DNA from: Jiella pelagia
Lineage (GTDB): Bacteria; Pseudomonadota; Alphaproteobacteria; Rhizobiales; Rhizobiaceae
Assembly (NCBI RefSeq): GCF_026898155.1
Contig: NZ_CP114029.1
Span: 3,762,001-3,826,000 of the forward strand
Length of the DNA stretch: 64,000 bases
Reading direction: 5' to 3'
In this document: one piece after another, positions 20,599-28,911 of the stretch
How the letters are laid out: each line of letters starts with the position of its first letter
How positions within the stretch are numbered: position 1 is the first letter of the stretch
Position numbers and translations under genes: made by a program
Notes under the pieces: model-generated
Told to the model about the DNA's origin: nothing
Seen by the model: the letters and a program-made list of their open reading frames with translations, nothing else
The model's database searches: none

Positions 20599-21300
20599 TC
20601 AGTCCGCCGCGCTCGCGTCGGCGGGGCTCGCTGCGGCTTCGAGTTCGGCGAGGCGGTCGCGCAGCTTGCGCCCGCCCTCGATCAGATCCATGCGGATCGC
20701 CATTCGCAGGCCCGGCGCATCGTTGCGGGCGATCGCCTCGATGATCGAAAGATGCTGGTGCTCCGCGGAATAGGTGGGGCGAGCCGCGGGATAGAGTTCG
20801 GTCAGCGTCGGGCCCATGCGCACCCAGAGGCCCTGCAGGATGTCGATCAGCGTCGCCATGCCGGAGCGTCCGTAGATGGCGAAGTGGAAGTCGAAATTGG
20901 CCTGGAGCGCCAGCGGCCAGTCGCCCGAATCCTCCGCCACCACCAGCATTGTGTGGATGTCCTTCAGGCGGGCGATCTCGTCACCGGAAAGCTTGCCGAG
21001 GGCCCGTTCGGCTGCCATCGGCTCGAGTTCCAGGCGAATGTCGCGGATCTCGTCGTATTCCGCCCGGGAGAGACGGCGTACCCGGATGAAGAAGCGCGGC
21101 TTGATCTCGATCGCGCCGTCATGGGCGAGCTGCATCAACGCCTCGCGGACCGGTGTCTCCGAGGTGCCCATCTCGCGGGCGAGATCGCGCACCTTCAGCC
21201 GCTGGTGCGGCTTCAACTCGGCACGCATCAGTGCCGTGCGCAGCCGGGTGTAGACCGTGTCGGAGAGGATCGAGCCGGGTTCGTCGATTTCCCCGGCCAT
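20599..21300 (-). CDS. GntR-family regulator (FCD type)
   Basis: A 233-residue regulator with winged helix (RLRTALMRAELKPHQRLKV, AREMGTSETPVREALMQL) and an FCD domain whose putative metal/ligand residues lie in RLELEPMAAERALG and FDFHFAIYG. The ATG at 21300 is one base after the aminotransferase stop; the longer reading upstream is a shadow of that gene. The perfect palindrome TTTTTGATATATCAAAAA in front of the operon (22592-22609) has the GATATATC core often bound by such regulators, so autoregulation of this operon and control of the divergent ABC transporter are likely. Confidence 0.9.
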   Translation of the reverse strand: MAGEIDEPGSILSDTVYTRLRTALMRAELKPHQRLKVRDLAREMGTSETPVREALMQLAHDGAIEIKPRFFIRVRRLSRAEYDEIRDIRLELEPMAAERALGKLSGDEIARLKDIHTMLVVAEDSGDWPLALQANFDFHFAIYGRSGMATLIDILQGLWVRMGPTLTELYPAARPTYSAEHQHLSIIEAIARNDAPGLRMAIRMDLIEGGRKLRDRLAELEAAASPADASAAD

Positions 21301-21301
21301 G

Positions 21302-22549
21302 TCAGTCTCGTGTCTTGACGGCCAGCGCTGCGAAGGCGGCATCGGTCGCCTCCAGCGCCTCGTCGATGACCGCGTCGGTATGGGCGAGCGACAGGAACAT
21401 GTTGTGGCGATGGTTGAGATAGACCCCGCGAGCCAGAGCCTCCTGGCAGAAGGCTTCGCCAAGAAGACGCTCGGCATCGTCCTTAAACAGCACCATCGGC
21501 ATCGCCGGCGGGCCGGAAATTTCCAGATCGAAGCCATGCCGGCTGGCCTGTTCGGTGAGCCCCGCGGCAAAGCGCCGGCCGGCCGCCTCAAGCCGCTCCG
21601 GGGCATTCACCCGGTGCAGCTCGGTGAGGGTGGCGACCGCCGCCGCCATCGGCGCCCCGCCATACCAGAAGGAGCCGGTGACGAAGACCTTCGCGGCCGC
21701 CTCGCGGAACGCCTCGCCGCCGGTGACGGCGGCGAGCGGCTGGCCGTTGGCGATGGCCTTGGAATAGCCGGCAAGGTCCGGCCGGACGCCGACCCGCTCC
21801 CAGCTGCCGCCGAGATCGAGGCGGAAGCCGGCGCGCACGTCATCGAGCACGAGCGCTGCGCCGGCGCGGTCGCACAGTGCCCGGGCGGCGGCCGCGAACT
21901 CCCGGCTCGGCAGTTCCTGGGTGCGGCTGATGTCGTGCCGGAAGGCCGAGACGACGATGGCGGCGAGGTCGTCGCCAGCCTCCGCTGCGGCCGCGGTCAG
22001 GCTTTCGACGTCGTTGTAGGTGTAGTTGACGACATGGGCCCGGTCCTCGGCGGTGACGCCGACGAGGGAGGGCGAGCACCAGGGCACGGCGCCGTGATAG
22101 GCGCCGGCCGCCGCCAGCACCTTGCGCTTGCCCGTCGCTGCCCTCGCGATGGTGACGCAGGTGGTCATGGCGTCGGCGCCGTTCTTCTGGAACATTGCCC
22201 AGGCGGCATGGGGGATGGTCTCGACCAGCATTTCGGCGAGGACGACGAGATGTTCTGTCGGCCCGTCCAGGCAGTCGCCGGCTTGGAACTGGCGGCGCAC
22301 CGCTTCGTCGACGGCCGGGTGCCGATGGCCGAGGATGATCGGCCCCCAGCTGCACATGAAGTCGATATAGTCTCGCCCGTCGACGTCGCGCACCCTGGCG
22401 CCGTCGCCGCCGGCGAAGAACTGCGGGAACCCGCGCGGCACGGCCGCGGCGCGCTGGTGCCCCCACATCCCGCCGGGGACGACGGCGGCGGCACGTTCCT
22501 TCAGGCGGGTATCGGCCGATGAGTGTGGCTGGAGCAATGTGTCTGCCAT
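21302..22549 (-). CDS. Class III aminotransferase (glutamate-1-semialdehyde aminomutase-like)
   Basis: A 415-residue PLP enzyme. GSA-aminomutase-like segments include VPGGMWGHQR, DFMCSWGPIILGHRHPAVD, MFQKNGADAMTTCVTIARA and the PLP block LVLDDVRAGFRLD; the PLP lysine lies in LAGYSKAIANGQPLAA. Start ATG 22549 has AGGAG six bases upstream; an upstream ATG at 22606 lies inside the operator and is unlikely. It is probably a catabolic omega-transaminase rather than the haem-pathway enzyme, given its place beside a GntR regulator and a divergent amine-type ABC transporter. It contains a natural in-frame GAGGCTC at 21436 that does not disturb the frame. Confidence 0.88.
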   Translation of the reverse strand: MADTLLQPHSSADTRLKERAAAVVPGGMWGHQRAAAVPRGFPQFFAGGDGARVRDVDGRDYIDFMCSWGPIILGHRHPAVDEAVRRQFQAGDCLDGPTEHLVVLAEMLVETIPHAAWAMFQKNGADAMTTCVTIARAATGKRKVLAAAGAYHGAVPWCSPSLVGVTAEDRAHVVNYTYNDVESLTAAAAEAGDDLAAIVVSAFRHDISRTQELPSREFAAAARALCDRAGAALVLDDVRAGFRLDLGGSWERVGVRPDLAGYSKAIANGQPLAAVTGGEAFREAAAKVFVTGSFWYGGAPMAAAVATLTELHRVNAPERLEAAGRRFAAGLTEQASRHGFDLEISGPPAMPMVLFKDDAERLLGEAFCQEALARGVYLNHRHNMFLSLAHTDAVIDEALEATDAAFAALAVKTRD

Positions 22550-22591
22550 GGGAAACTCCTGCGGCGCGACCGGTCGGCGGAGTGACCGCCA

Positions 22592-22609
22592 TTTTTGATA
22601 TATCAAAAA
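22592..22609. promoter_or_regulatory. 18-bp perfect palindrome, probable GntR operator
   Basis: TTTTTGATATATCAAAAA is a perfect 18-base palindrome 43 bases upstream of the aminotransferase ATG (22549), in a region otherwise AT-richer than its surroundings. The TGATATATCA core fits FCD-type GntR operators. It faces the leftward operon that includes the GntR gene (20599-21300). Confidence 0.7.
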
Positions 22610-22977
22610 GGCGTATGACCTTCGATCAAGTCAAGCGATTTTCGAAATTAGTCAGAGATTTTTCGATAATCGCTCTGTCAATCCGGATCCTCGTCTCACG
22701 AGCAATCGCTTTGTTGGCTTGGTCCGCAGGCTGAGAATTGCTGCCCGATTGGATCATTCATGGTGATTTTTTGGGTCTGGTCGCCCAAACTGCGTGGACG
22801 ATCGTGCCAACCGCTTGTGAATATTGCGCACCAGCAGGGCTGAAATGGTGCAGATTGTCGGTCCACTCAAAAAATATGGAGGAGCGTTAGCCGAAACTTC
22901 TTGAGCTTTCGGATATATCAGATACCTTCAGCGAAAGGCTCAACAGGTCGCCATCGCCAGATGGGCGCGGGCGTGAC
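22610..22977. other. Divergent intergenic region (368 bp)
   Basis: No gene is supported here; a short rightward reading frame across 22519-22734 has no coding character. The DNA is clearly AT-richer than the flanking genes. A second GATATATC core lies at 22912-22919, inside GGATATATCAGATA, 58 bases before the ABC transporter ATG, and could be a second operator for the same GntR protein, coordinating both directions. Confidence 0.6.
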
Positions 22978-24081
22978 ATGGAGAACCCCGGAATGCTCGA
23001 CGGACGGACGGCGGACGGTGCGGCGATATCGCTTCGTGGCCTCGAAAAGCGCTTCGGAAGCCTCGCTGCCGTGGACGACGTCTCGATCGACATCGAGAGC
23101 GGCGAGTTCCTGGCGCTGCTCGGGCCGAGCGGCTCGGGCAAGTCGACCATCCTGATGAGCCTTGCCGGTTTCGAGCGGCCGACGAAGGGCCAGATCCTGA
23201 TCGACGGCGTCGACTGCACGCCGCTGCCGCCGCACAAGCGCAACATCGGTATGGTCTTCCAGCACTACACGCTGTTTCCCCATCTCTCGGTGGTGGAAAA
23301 CGTCGCCTTTCCCTTGAAGATGCGCAAGGTGGCGAAGTCCGAGCGGATCCGCCGCGCCGAGGCTGCATTGAAGACCGTGCGGCTTGAAGGCTATGGCCAG
23401 CGCGCGCCCAAGCAACTCTCCGGCGGCCAGCAGCAGCGCGTCGCGCTGGCGCGTGCGATCGTCTATAATCCGCGCGTCCTGTTGATGGACGAGCCGCTGT
23501 CGGCACTCGACAAGAACCTGCGCGAGGAAATGCAGCTCGAAATCAAGCGGCTGCATTCCGAACTCGGCATCACCGTCGTCTTCGTCACCCATGATCAGGG
23601 CGAGGCGCTGACCATGGCGGACCGCGTGGCGATCCTGAAGGAGGGGCGCCTGCAGCAGATCTCGCCGGCGCGCGAACTCTACGAGCGGCCGGCGAACCTC
23701 TTTGCCGCGAGCTTCATCGGCGAGATGAACCAGATCCCCGTGGATTACGACGGCGGCGTCGTCCGGCTCGGTGGCGGTCAGGCCATCGCCCTGCCGCAAG
23801 AGGCGCTCGTCCAGCCGGTGCCGCCCGGGAAGGCGGTTCTCGCCGTGCGGCCCGAGCGGGTGCGCCTCGTCGATGCGACATCGGCGGATGCGTTACCGGT
23901 GCGCCTGCGCGACGTCGTCTATGCCGGGGCCGGCACGCTTGTCATCGGCGATCTCGCCGACGGCACCGAAATCCGCGCCCGCATCCCGAGCGCCGACAGC
24001 GCCGATCTTCGCGCCGGCACGACCCTCCACATGGGCTTTCCGCCCGGGGCGATGCTGCTCTACGGGGGAGGTGCTGCGTGA
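22978..24081 (+). CDS. ABC transporter ATP-binding protein, PotA-like
   Basis: A 367-residue ATPase: Walker A GPSGSGKST, Q-loop FQHYTLF, signature LSGGQQQRVALARAI, Walker B VLLMDEPLSAL, His switch VFVTHD. A C-terminal TOBE domain (residues about 275-360, AVRPERVRLVD) places it in the spermidine/putrescine/iron class of importers. First gene of a four-gene operon with two permeases and a binding protein; its stop overlaps the next GTG. Confidence 0.93.
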   Translation: MENPGMLDGRTADGAAISLRGLEKRFGSLAAVDDVSIDIESGEFLALLGPSGSGKSTILMSLAGFERPTKGQILIDGVDCTPLPPHKRNIGMVFQHYTLFPHLSVVENVAFPLKMRKVAKSERIRRAEAALKTVRLEGYGQRAPKQLSGGQQQRVALARAIVYNPRVLLMDEPLSALDKNLREEMQLEIKRLHSELGITVVFVTHDQGEALTMADRVAILKEGRLQQISPARELYERPANLFAASFIGEMNQIPVDYDGGVVRLGGGQAIALPQEALVQPVPPGKAVLAVRPERVRLVDATSADALPVRLRDVVYAGAGTLVIGDLADGTEIRARIPSADSADLRAGTTLHMGFPPGAMLLYGGGAA

Positions 24082-24944
24082 TCGCGGAGTTCTTCCGCCC
24101 TGACGGGCGCCATCTGTCGAAGGCCGGCATCACGCTGTTGATGCTGCCCTTCTTCGCGCTGATCTTCTTCGCCTTCCTCTACCCGCTTGTCAGCCTGCTC
24201 TCGATCTCGGTGCTGGAGCCGCAGCCGACGCTCGAAAACTATCGGAAGGTCGTCGACAATCCGATCTATCTGACGGTGCTCCTGCGGACCCTGTGGATCG
24301 CTCTCCTCGTCAGCCTCCTGTCGCTGGCGCTGGCCTTTCCCGTCGCCTGGCTGATGGCCCGGTCGAAGGGCCCGAAGGTCGCCTTCATCACTGCCTGCAT
24401 CCTCTTGCCGTTCTGGTCCTCCGTCCTCGTCCGAACCGCCGCCTGGGCGGTGCTTCTGCAGCGCCACGGCCTGATCAACGAGGGCCTGCAGCTGATCGGC
24501 ATCACCTCCGAACCGGTGCGCCTTCTCTATACGCAAGGGGCCGTCGTCGTCGCGATGACCCACGTCCTGATGCCTTTCATGGTGCTGCCGATCTACGGCG
24601 CGCTGCGCAACATTCCCGCGGACTATGCACGGGCCGCGGCGATCTGCGGCGCCAATCCGCTGCGCACCTTCAGGGAGGTGTACCTGCCCCTGACGATGCC
24701 CGGCATCATCGGCGGCTTCATCCTCGTCTTCCTGACCTCGCTCGGCTACTTCATCACCCCGGCGCTGCTCGGCTCGCCCCAGGAGATGATGATCGCGACG
24801 CTGATCTCCCAGCAGATCCGCGAATATCTCGACTGGCCCTTCGCCGCCGCCCTCGTCGGCGTCCTGACCCTCTTCGTGACGGTGATCACGCTGGCCTTCT
24901 CCAAGGTCTTCCGCTTCGACCGGATGATGGGAGGGGCCGCATGA
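24078..24944 (+). CDS. ABC transporter permease, PotB-like
   Basis: A 288-residue permease with about six transmembrane segments and the EAA-type cytoplasmic loop (YARAAAICGANPLRTFREVYLPLTMPG, roughly residues 180-206). The start is GTG 24078, overlapping the ATPase stop; the stop overlaps the next permease ATG. Cytoplasmic membrane. Confidence 0.92.
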   Translation: MIAEFFRPDGRHLSKAGITLLMLPFFALIFFAFLYPLVSLLSISVLEPQPTLENYRKVVDNPIYLTVLLRTLWIALLVSLLSLALAFPVAWLMARSKGPKVAFITACILLPFWSSVLVRTAAWAVLLQRHGLINEGLQLIGITSEPVRLLYTQGAVVVAMTHVLMPFMVLPIYGALRNIPADYARAAAICGANPLRTFREVYLPLTMPGIIGGFILVFLTSLGYFITPALLGSPQEMMIATLISQQIREYLDWPFAAALVGVLTLFVTVITLAFSKVFRFDRMMGGAA

Positions 24945-25744
24945 ATTCCCGCTCGCTGCTCCTCAACGCCTATGTCTATGCGGTGCTCGCCTTCGTCCTG
25001 GTGCCGATCATCATCATCCTGCCGATGGCGTTCAGCGACACCAACTACCTGACCTTTCCGCCGGAAGGCTTCACCCTGCACTGGTTCGGCGACTTCTTCG
25101 GCAACAGCCGCTGGATGAAGGCGCTGCGCTTTTCCGCCGAGATCGCGGCTTTGACCGCTCTGGTGACCACCGTCGTCGGCACCATGGCCTGCTACGCGCT
25201 GGTGCGCGGCGCCGGACGGATCGGCGCCTTGTTTCAGGGGCTCCTGATCGGCCCGATCGTCGTGCCGCACATTGCGCTGGCGGTCGCGCTCTATCTGTTC
25301 TTCCAGAAGACCGGGCTCAGCGGTACGGTGGCCGGCTACGTCTTCGCCCATTCGGTCATCGCCATGCCTTTCGTCGTCTTCACCGTCGCGGCGGCGCTGA
25401 CGTCGGTCGATCCCGCACTCGAGGACGCGGCGATGAGTTGCGGCGCGACGCGGTTCACCGCCTTCCGGCTGGTAACGCTGCCGCTGATCCTGCCCAATGT
25501 CCTGTCCGGAGGGCTGTTCGCCTTCATCATCTCCTTCGACGAGCCGGTGATCGCCTTCTTCCTCGCCGGTATCCGCGACAAGACGCTGCCGCGCATGATG
25601 TTCGACAACATCGAGCAGAACCTGACGCCGGTGATCCCGGCGATCGCCGTTCTCCTCACCTGCCTCTCGATCCTGGTGCTGGTCGGCGCCGCGCTGCTCA
25701 GGCGCGCCTCCGTCCGCACGACCGCCGCGCCCGCGCAAGACTAG
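24941..25744 (+). CDS. ABC transporter permease, PotC-like
   Basis: A 267-residue permease with six transmembrane segments and an EAA loop (LEDAAMSCGATRFTAFRLVTLP). The ATG at 24941 overlaps the preceding stop (ATGA) and the product begins NSRSLLLNAYVYAVLAFVLVP, a typical first membrane helix. It partners the PotB-like permease. Confidence 0.92.
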   Translation: MNSRSLLLNAYVYAVLAFVLVPIIIILPMAFSDTNYLTFPPEGFTLHWFGDFFGNSRWMKALRFSAEIAALTALVTTVVGTMACYALVRGAGRIGALFQGLLIGPIVVPHIALAVALYLFFQKTGLSGTVAGYVFAHSVIAMPFVVFTVAAALTSVDPALEDAAMSCGATRFTAFRLVTLPLILPNVLSGGLFAFIISFDEPVIAFFLAGIRDKTLPRMMFDNIEQNLTPVIPAIAVLLTCLSILVLVGAALLRRASVRTTAAPAQD

Positions 25745-25780
25745 CAATCCCCGAACCGATTTCGAAAAGGAGTGCAGGAC

Positions 25781-26830
25781 ATGACGAGACAGGCCCATTT
25801 GATCGGCGCCATGGCAGGCGTGCTCATGGCGACGGCCGGTGCCCCGGCGCTCGCCGACGAGGTGGTTCTCGCCACCACCGGCGGCCTCATGCGCAACATG
25901 ATGGAAGAATACATGTACCTGCCCTTCGAGGACGAGACGGGGACGACCGTCATCCCCTTCGACATCGAGGTGCCGGACCAGTGGGCCCGCGCCGAGGGCA
26001 TGATGCGTACCAAGAACGTCGAGTTCGACATCGTCACGGCGACCGGCCCGGACCTCGTCGGCCGCACCGACATGCTGATGGACATTCCCTGCGACAAGCT
26101 CGAGAACGTCAAGGAATTCGGCCTCAAGGGCGCCTGTCAGCCGAAGGGCGTCGCGCGCACCACCGGCGGCATGGTGCTCGCCTACAACAAGGACGCCTTC
26201 GACGGCAAAGCGCCGCAGAACTGGGCGGACTTCTGGGACACCGAGACCTTTCCCGGCCCGCGCGGCCTGCCCGATACCGGCGACAAGGACTGGTGGGTGC
26301 CGGCCGTGGCGCTTCTGGCAGACGGGGTGAAGAAGGAGGATCTCTTCCCGCTCGATCTCGACCGCGCCTACAAGAAGCTCGACGAGATCCGCCCGAAGAT
26401 CGCCGTGTGGTGGAAGACCGGCAACCAGGTCCAGCAGATCATGCGCGACAACGAGGTGGTGATGACCATGTCCTATTCGGGACGGGCCCTCGCCACGATC
26501 AAGGAGGGCGCGCCCTTCGCCATGGCCTGGGACGGGGCGATCCGCGACACCGGCTACTTCTCCATCCTGAAGGATGCGCCGAATGCCGAGGGAGCGCTGA
26601 AGTTCATCGACTTCTTCTACGGCAATTCCGAAGGCCAGCCGAAGTTCATCTCGGCGGTCGGCTATGCGACCTCGACGAGCAACGGCCTGACCAAGCTGCC
26701 GGAGGACGAGCAGAAGCTCTACGCCACCTATCCAGCGAACTATGAGGTTCTGGTCGATCCCGACTTCAAGTGGATCGGCGACAATCGCGACATGCTGCGT
26801 GAGCGCTGGACCGCCTGGCTCGCCCAGTAA
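25781..26830 (+). CDS. ABC transporter substrate-binding protein, PotD-like
   Basis: A 349-residue periplasmic binding protein. ATG 25781 was chosen because AAGGAG lies eight bases upstream; an upstream GTG at 25772 sits inside that site. Signal peptide TRQAHLIGAMAGVLMATAGA with cleavage after ALA. The mature part begins DEVVLATTGGLMRNMMEE and contains GGMVLAYNKDAFDGKAPQNW, a spermidine/putrescine-family pattern. Many acidic residues around the expected site fit a cationic amine ligand, though 2-aminoalkyl or other polar ligands cannot be excluded. A terminator follows. Confidence 0.9.
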   Translation: MTRQAHLIGAMAGVLMATAGAPALADEVVLATTGGLMRNMMEEYMYLPFEDETGTTVIPFDIEVPDQWARAEGMMRTKNVEFDIVTATGPDLVGRTDMLMDIPCDKLENVKEFGLKGACQPKGVARTTGGMVLAYNKDAFDGKAPQNWADFWDTETFPGPRGLPDTGDKDWWVPAVALLADGVKKEDLFPLDLDRAYKKLDEIRPKIAVWWKTGNQVQQIMRDNEVVMTMSYSGRALATIKEGAPFAMAWDGAIRDTGYFSILKDAPNAEGALKFIDFFYGNSEGQPKFISAVGYATSTSNGLTKLPEDEQKLYATYPANYEVLVDPDFKWIGDNRDMLRERWTAWLAQ

Positions 26831-26855
26831 TCCTGCGAGTTCAGCGGGACGGGAG

Positions 26856-26886
26856 AGGCGGGTCGCGAGGGGCGGCCCGCCTTTTG
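26856..26886 (+). terminator. Rho-independent terminator after the PotABCD-like operon
   Basis: Perfect 7-base stem AGGCGGG (26856-26862) / CCCGCCT (26876-26882) followed by TTTTGTTT, 26 bases after the binding-protein stop codon. Confidence 0.8.
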
Positions 26887-26928
26887 TTTATGGTCATTGT
26901 TTCTGGTCGAGGCATCGGAACCGGCGCA

Positions 26929-27231
26929 TCACTCGGCCCGAGTGTATCGTCGTATTGCCTTGAACAGCAGAGCCAATCCTTGACGCTCGCTACCCCAAAC
27001 ATCGGCCATTACTCCTTTGAGTTCCGGCAGCATCTGTGGAAGAGAAACTTCGATAAGTGAATCATTTGACGCGGATGCATTCGCGGATTCGCGCCCCCAA
27101 TTCAGTACTGCCTGGTGCAGGGCAGGGTTGCTTGAAACCAAATTCGAGAATTCTGCGTATTGTTCCGCTGTCATAAAAACAGAGCGATCGGCATAAGTGA
27201 CAAAGAGTGCAATCGAAGGGGCACATACCAT
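26929..27231 (-). CDS. Hypothetical protein (100 aa), orphan
   Basis: I do not recognise this 100-residue protein. A GAGGAGCG ribosome-binding site lies 3-6 bases before the ATG at 27231, which supports translation. The N-terminal 20 residues are fairly hydrophobic; the rest (TAEQYAEFSNLVSSNPALH onward) looks helical and soluble. Base composition and codon use are visibly less G+C-rich than in the neighbouring genes, hinting at acquired DNA. It is separated from the aroE-like gene by about 38 bases. Its being a real gene is only moderately supported. Confidence 0.5.
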   Translation of the reverse strand: MVCAPSIALFVTYADRSVFMTAEQYAEFSNLVSSNPALHQAVLNWGRESANASASNDSLIEVSLPQMLPELKGVMADVWGSERQGLALLFKAIRRYTRAE

Positions 27232-27268
27232 GATCGCTCCTCAGTCTTGGCTCACGGCCAGGATCTTC

Positions 27269-28069
27269 TCAAAAGCCCAGGAACTTCGCAACCAGCGCCG
27301 GTTGGCCGGCCATCATCGCCGCGCCCGGCACGATCCGGCAGTCCTTCGCCTTCGCTGCGAGGAGAACCCTCGTCTCGGCGGGTGACATGACCACCTCGGC
27401 GACGGTCGTCTGCGGCGACAGCCCGGCCGGATCGAAGGGCATGGGGTCCTCCGGCTTCATGCCGAGCGCCGTGGCATTGACGACGAGGTCGAATTCGCCG
27501 AGCGGCGGCAGGGCGTCGGTCGAGACCGGTTCGGCTTGAAGTTCCGGCACGGCAGCATTGACAGCCGCCGCGAGGTCGTCTGCTGCCGAGACCGTCCGGT
27601 TGGCGATGACGAGGCGCGCGGCGCCCGCCCGGGCGAGGGCGAACGCGATGGCCCGGCCGACGCCGCCGGCCCCGACGACGAGGACCTTCGCACCCGAAGG
27701 CGCAAAACCATGCCGGTCGAGCCCTTCGATTAAACCGGTGCCGTCGACATTGTGGCCGGTGAGCGTGCCGTCGCCATTGCGGCGCACGAAGTTCACCGCG
27801 CCGATGTCGCGCGCCGCCTCGGTCAGGTCGTCGACGAGGGAGAGGGCGGCGATCTTGTGCGGGATCGTCACGCCGAAGCCGGCGACGTTCTTGATCCGCC
27901 GCAGCATCGACAGGACTTCGGCAAAATCGCCCCGCGCGATCTGCAGCGGCGAGACGGCGACGTCGAGGCCGTTCTCGGCGAAGAAGCGGTTGAGGATGTC
28001 GGTGCCGACGATGTGGTCGACGGGATCGCCGAGGATGAACATGATGCGGGTTCGGCCGGTGATGCGCAT
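27269..28069 (-). CDS. Shikimate dehydrogenase family protein (AroE-like)
   Basis: A 266-residue NAD(P)-dependent dehydrogenase: the catalytic lysine lies in GVTIPHKIAAL, the catalytic aspartate in TGHNVDGTG (AroE usually has NTDG), and the nucleotide site is VVGAGGVGRAIAFALARAG with NRTVS, the NADP-type Asn-Arg-Thr clamp. It starts MRITGRTRIMFILGDPVDHIVG. Clustered with a class II aldolase and a DUF1537 kinase, it is unlikely to be the housekeeping AroE and more likely a catabolic paralogue (quinate/shikimate or another hydroxyacid). Confidence 0.85.
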   Translation of the reverse strand: MRITGRTRIMFILGDPVDHIVGTDILNRFFAENGLDVAVSPLQIARGDFAEVLSMLRRIKNVAGFGVTIPHKIAALSLVDDLTEAARDIGAVNFVRRNGDGTLTGHNVDGTGLIEGLDRHGFAPSGAKVLVVGAGGVGRAIAFALARAGAARLVIANRTVSAADDLAAAVNAAVPELQAEPVSTDALPPLGEFDLVVNATALGMKPEDPMPFDPAGLSPQTTVAEVVMSPAETRVLLAAKAKDCRIVPGAAMMAGQPALVAKFLGF

Positions 28070-28082
28070 GTCCGGCTCCTTG

Positions 28083-28730
28083 TCAGCGCGGCATCGCGGA
28101 AACGCCGTAATGGCGGTAGCGCTCGTGCACCTCGGCCATGTCGGCGTCTTCCAGAAGCACCGGCTCGCCGGCCTGGCGTGCCAGGATGTATTGCCGGGCG
28201 AGGGTCTCCAGCTTCACGGTCAGATCGACCGCATGGGACAGGCTGCGGCCGATGGCGATCATGCCGTGATTGGCGAGGAGGCAGGCGAAGCGGCCCTCCA
28301 GCGCCTCGACCGCGGCCTCGGCCAGAAGGTCCGACCCGAAGGGCTCGTAGCGCGCGCAGGGGACAGTGTTTCCGCCGAAGCTCGCAACCATGTAGTGGAA
28401 GGCGGGGATGGGCTTGCGGAGGCACGACAGGGCGACGCAGGCGTCCGCATGAGTGTGGACGACGGCCTCGATCTCCGGCCGCAGGCGCAGGATCTCCGCA
28501 TGGAAGCGCCATTCGCTCGACGGGGTTCCGGCGCCATCGACCTTGCCGCCAAAGTCCATCCGCACCAGTGCTTCCGGTGTGAGGGTCGCCGCACGGGCGC
28601 CGGTCGGCGTGACCAGGAGGCCGCCGTCGCAGCGGGCGCTGACGTTGCCGGAACTGCCGTGATTGAAGCCCTTGGCGTCGAGGGCGCGAACCGCCTCGAC
28701 GATGGCGGAACGCCGGTCTGCCTCGCTCAT
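28083..28730 (-). CDS. Class II aldolase/adducin family protein (OtnC/fuculose-phosphate aldolase-like)
   Basis: A 215-residue zinc enzyme. Zinc-site histidines are in AVVHTHADACVAL and ANHGMIAIG, the catalytic acid is probably the Glu of SSEWRFHAEI, and HGSSGNVSAR is the phosphate-binding region. Family members cleave or decarboxylate phosphorylated hydroxyketones. In four-carbon acid sugar pathways, OtnC decarboxylates 3-oxo-tetronate 4-phosphate and is paired with a DUF1537 kinase; such a kinase is divergently encoded at 28912-30171, which favours that reaction. The stop is 13 bases before the aroE-like start. Confidence 0.85.
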   Translation of the reverse strand: MSEADRRSAIVEAVRALDAKGFNHGSSGNVSARCDGGLLVTPTGARAATLTPEALVRMDFGGKVDGAGTPSSEWRFHAEILRLRPEIEAVVHTHADACVALSCLRKPIPAFHYMVASFGGNTVPCARYEPFGSDLLAEAAVEALEGRFACLLANHGMIAIGRSLSHAVDLTVKLETLARQYILARQAGEPVLLEDADMAEVHERYRHYGVSAMPR

Positions 28731-28911
28731 GCCCGTATCCCTGCTCGATCTCGTCCTTCATCGATAGTGACAAAAATTTCGATGAGCAATGGCGCATACG
28801 GGAGTCTGTCCGGCGATTCTCTATGAGTTGCCGGAAATTTCTGTCATGAAAGGGTCGAGTTGCTCCAGGCGCCGCATTCCGCCCTGGCTGCTGTCACATG
28901 GGAGGAACATC

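Noticed and set aside
22519..22734. Short frame across the GntR operator region
   Set aside because: Overlaps the aminotransferase start and operator and has no coding character.
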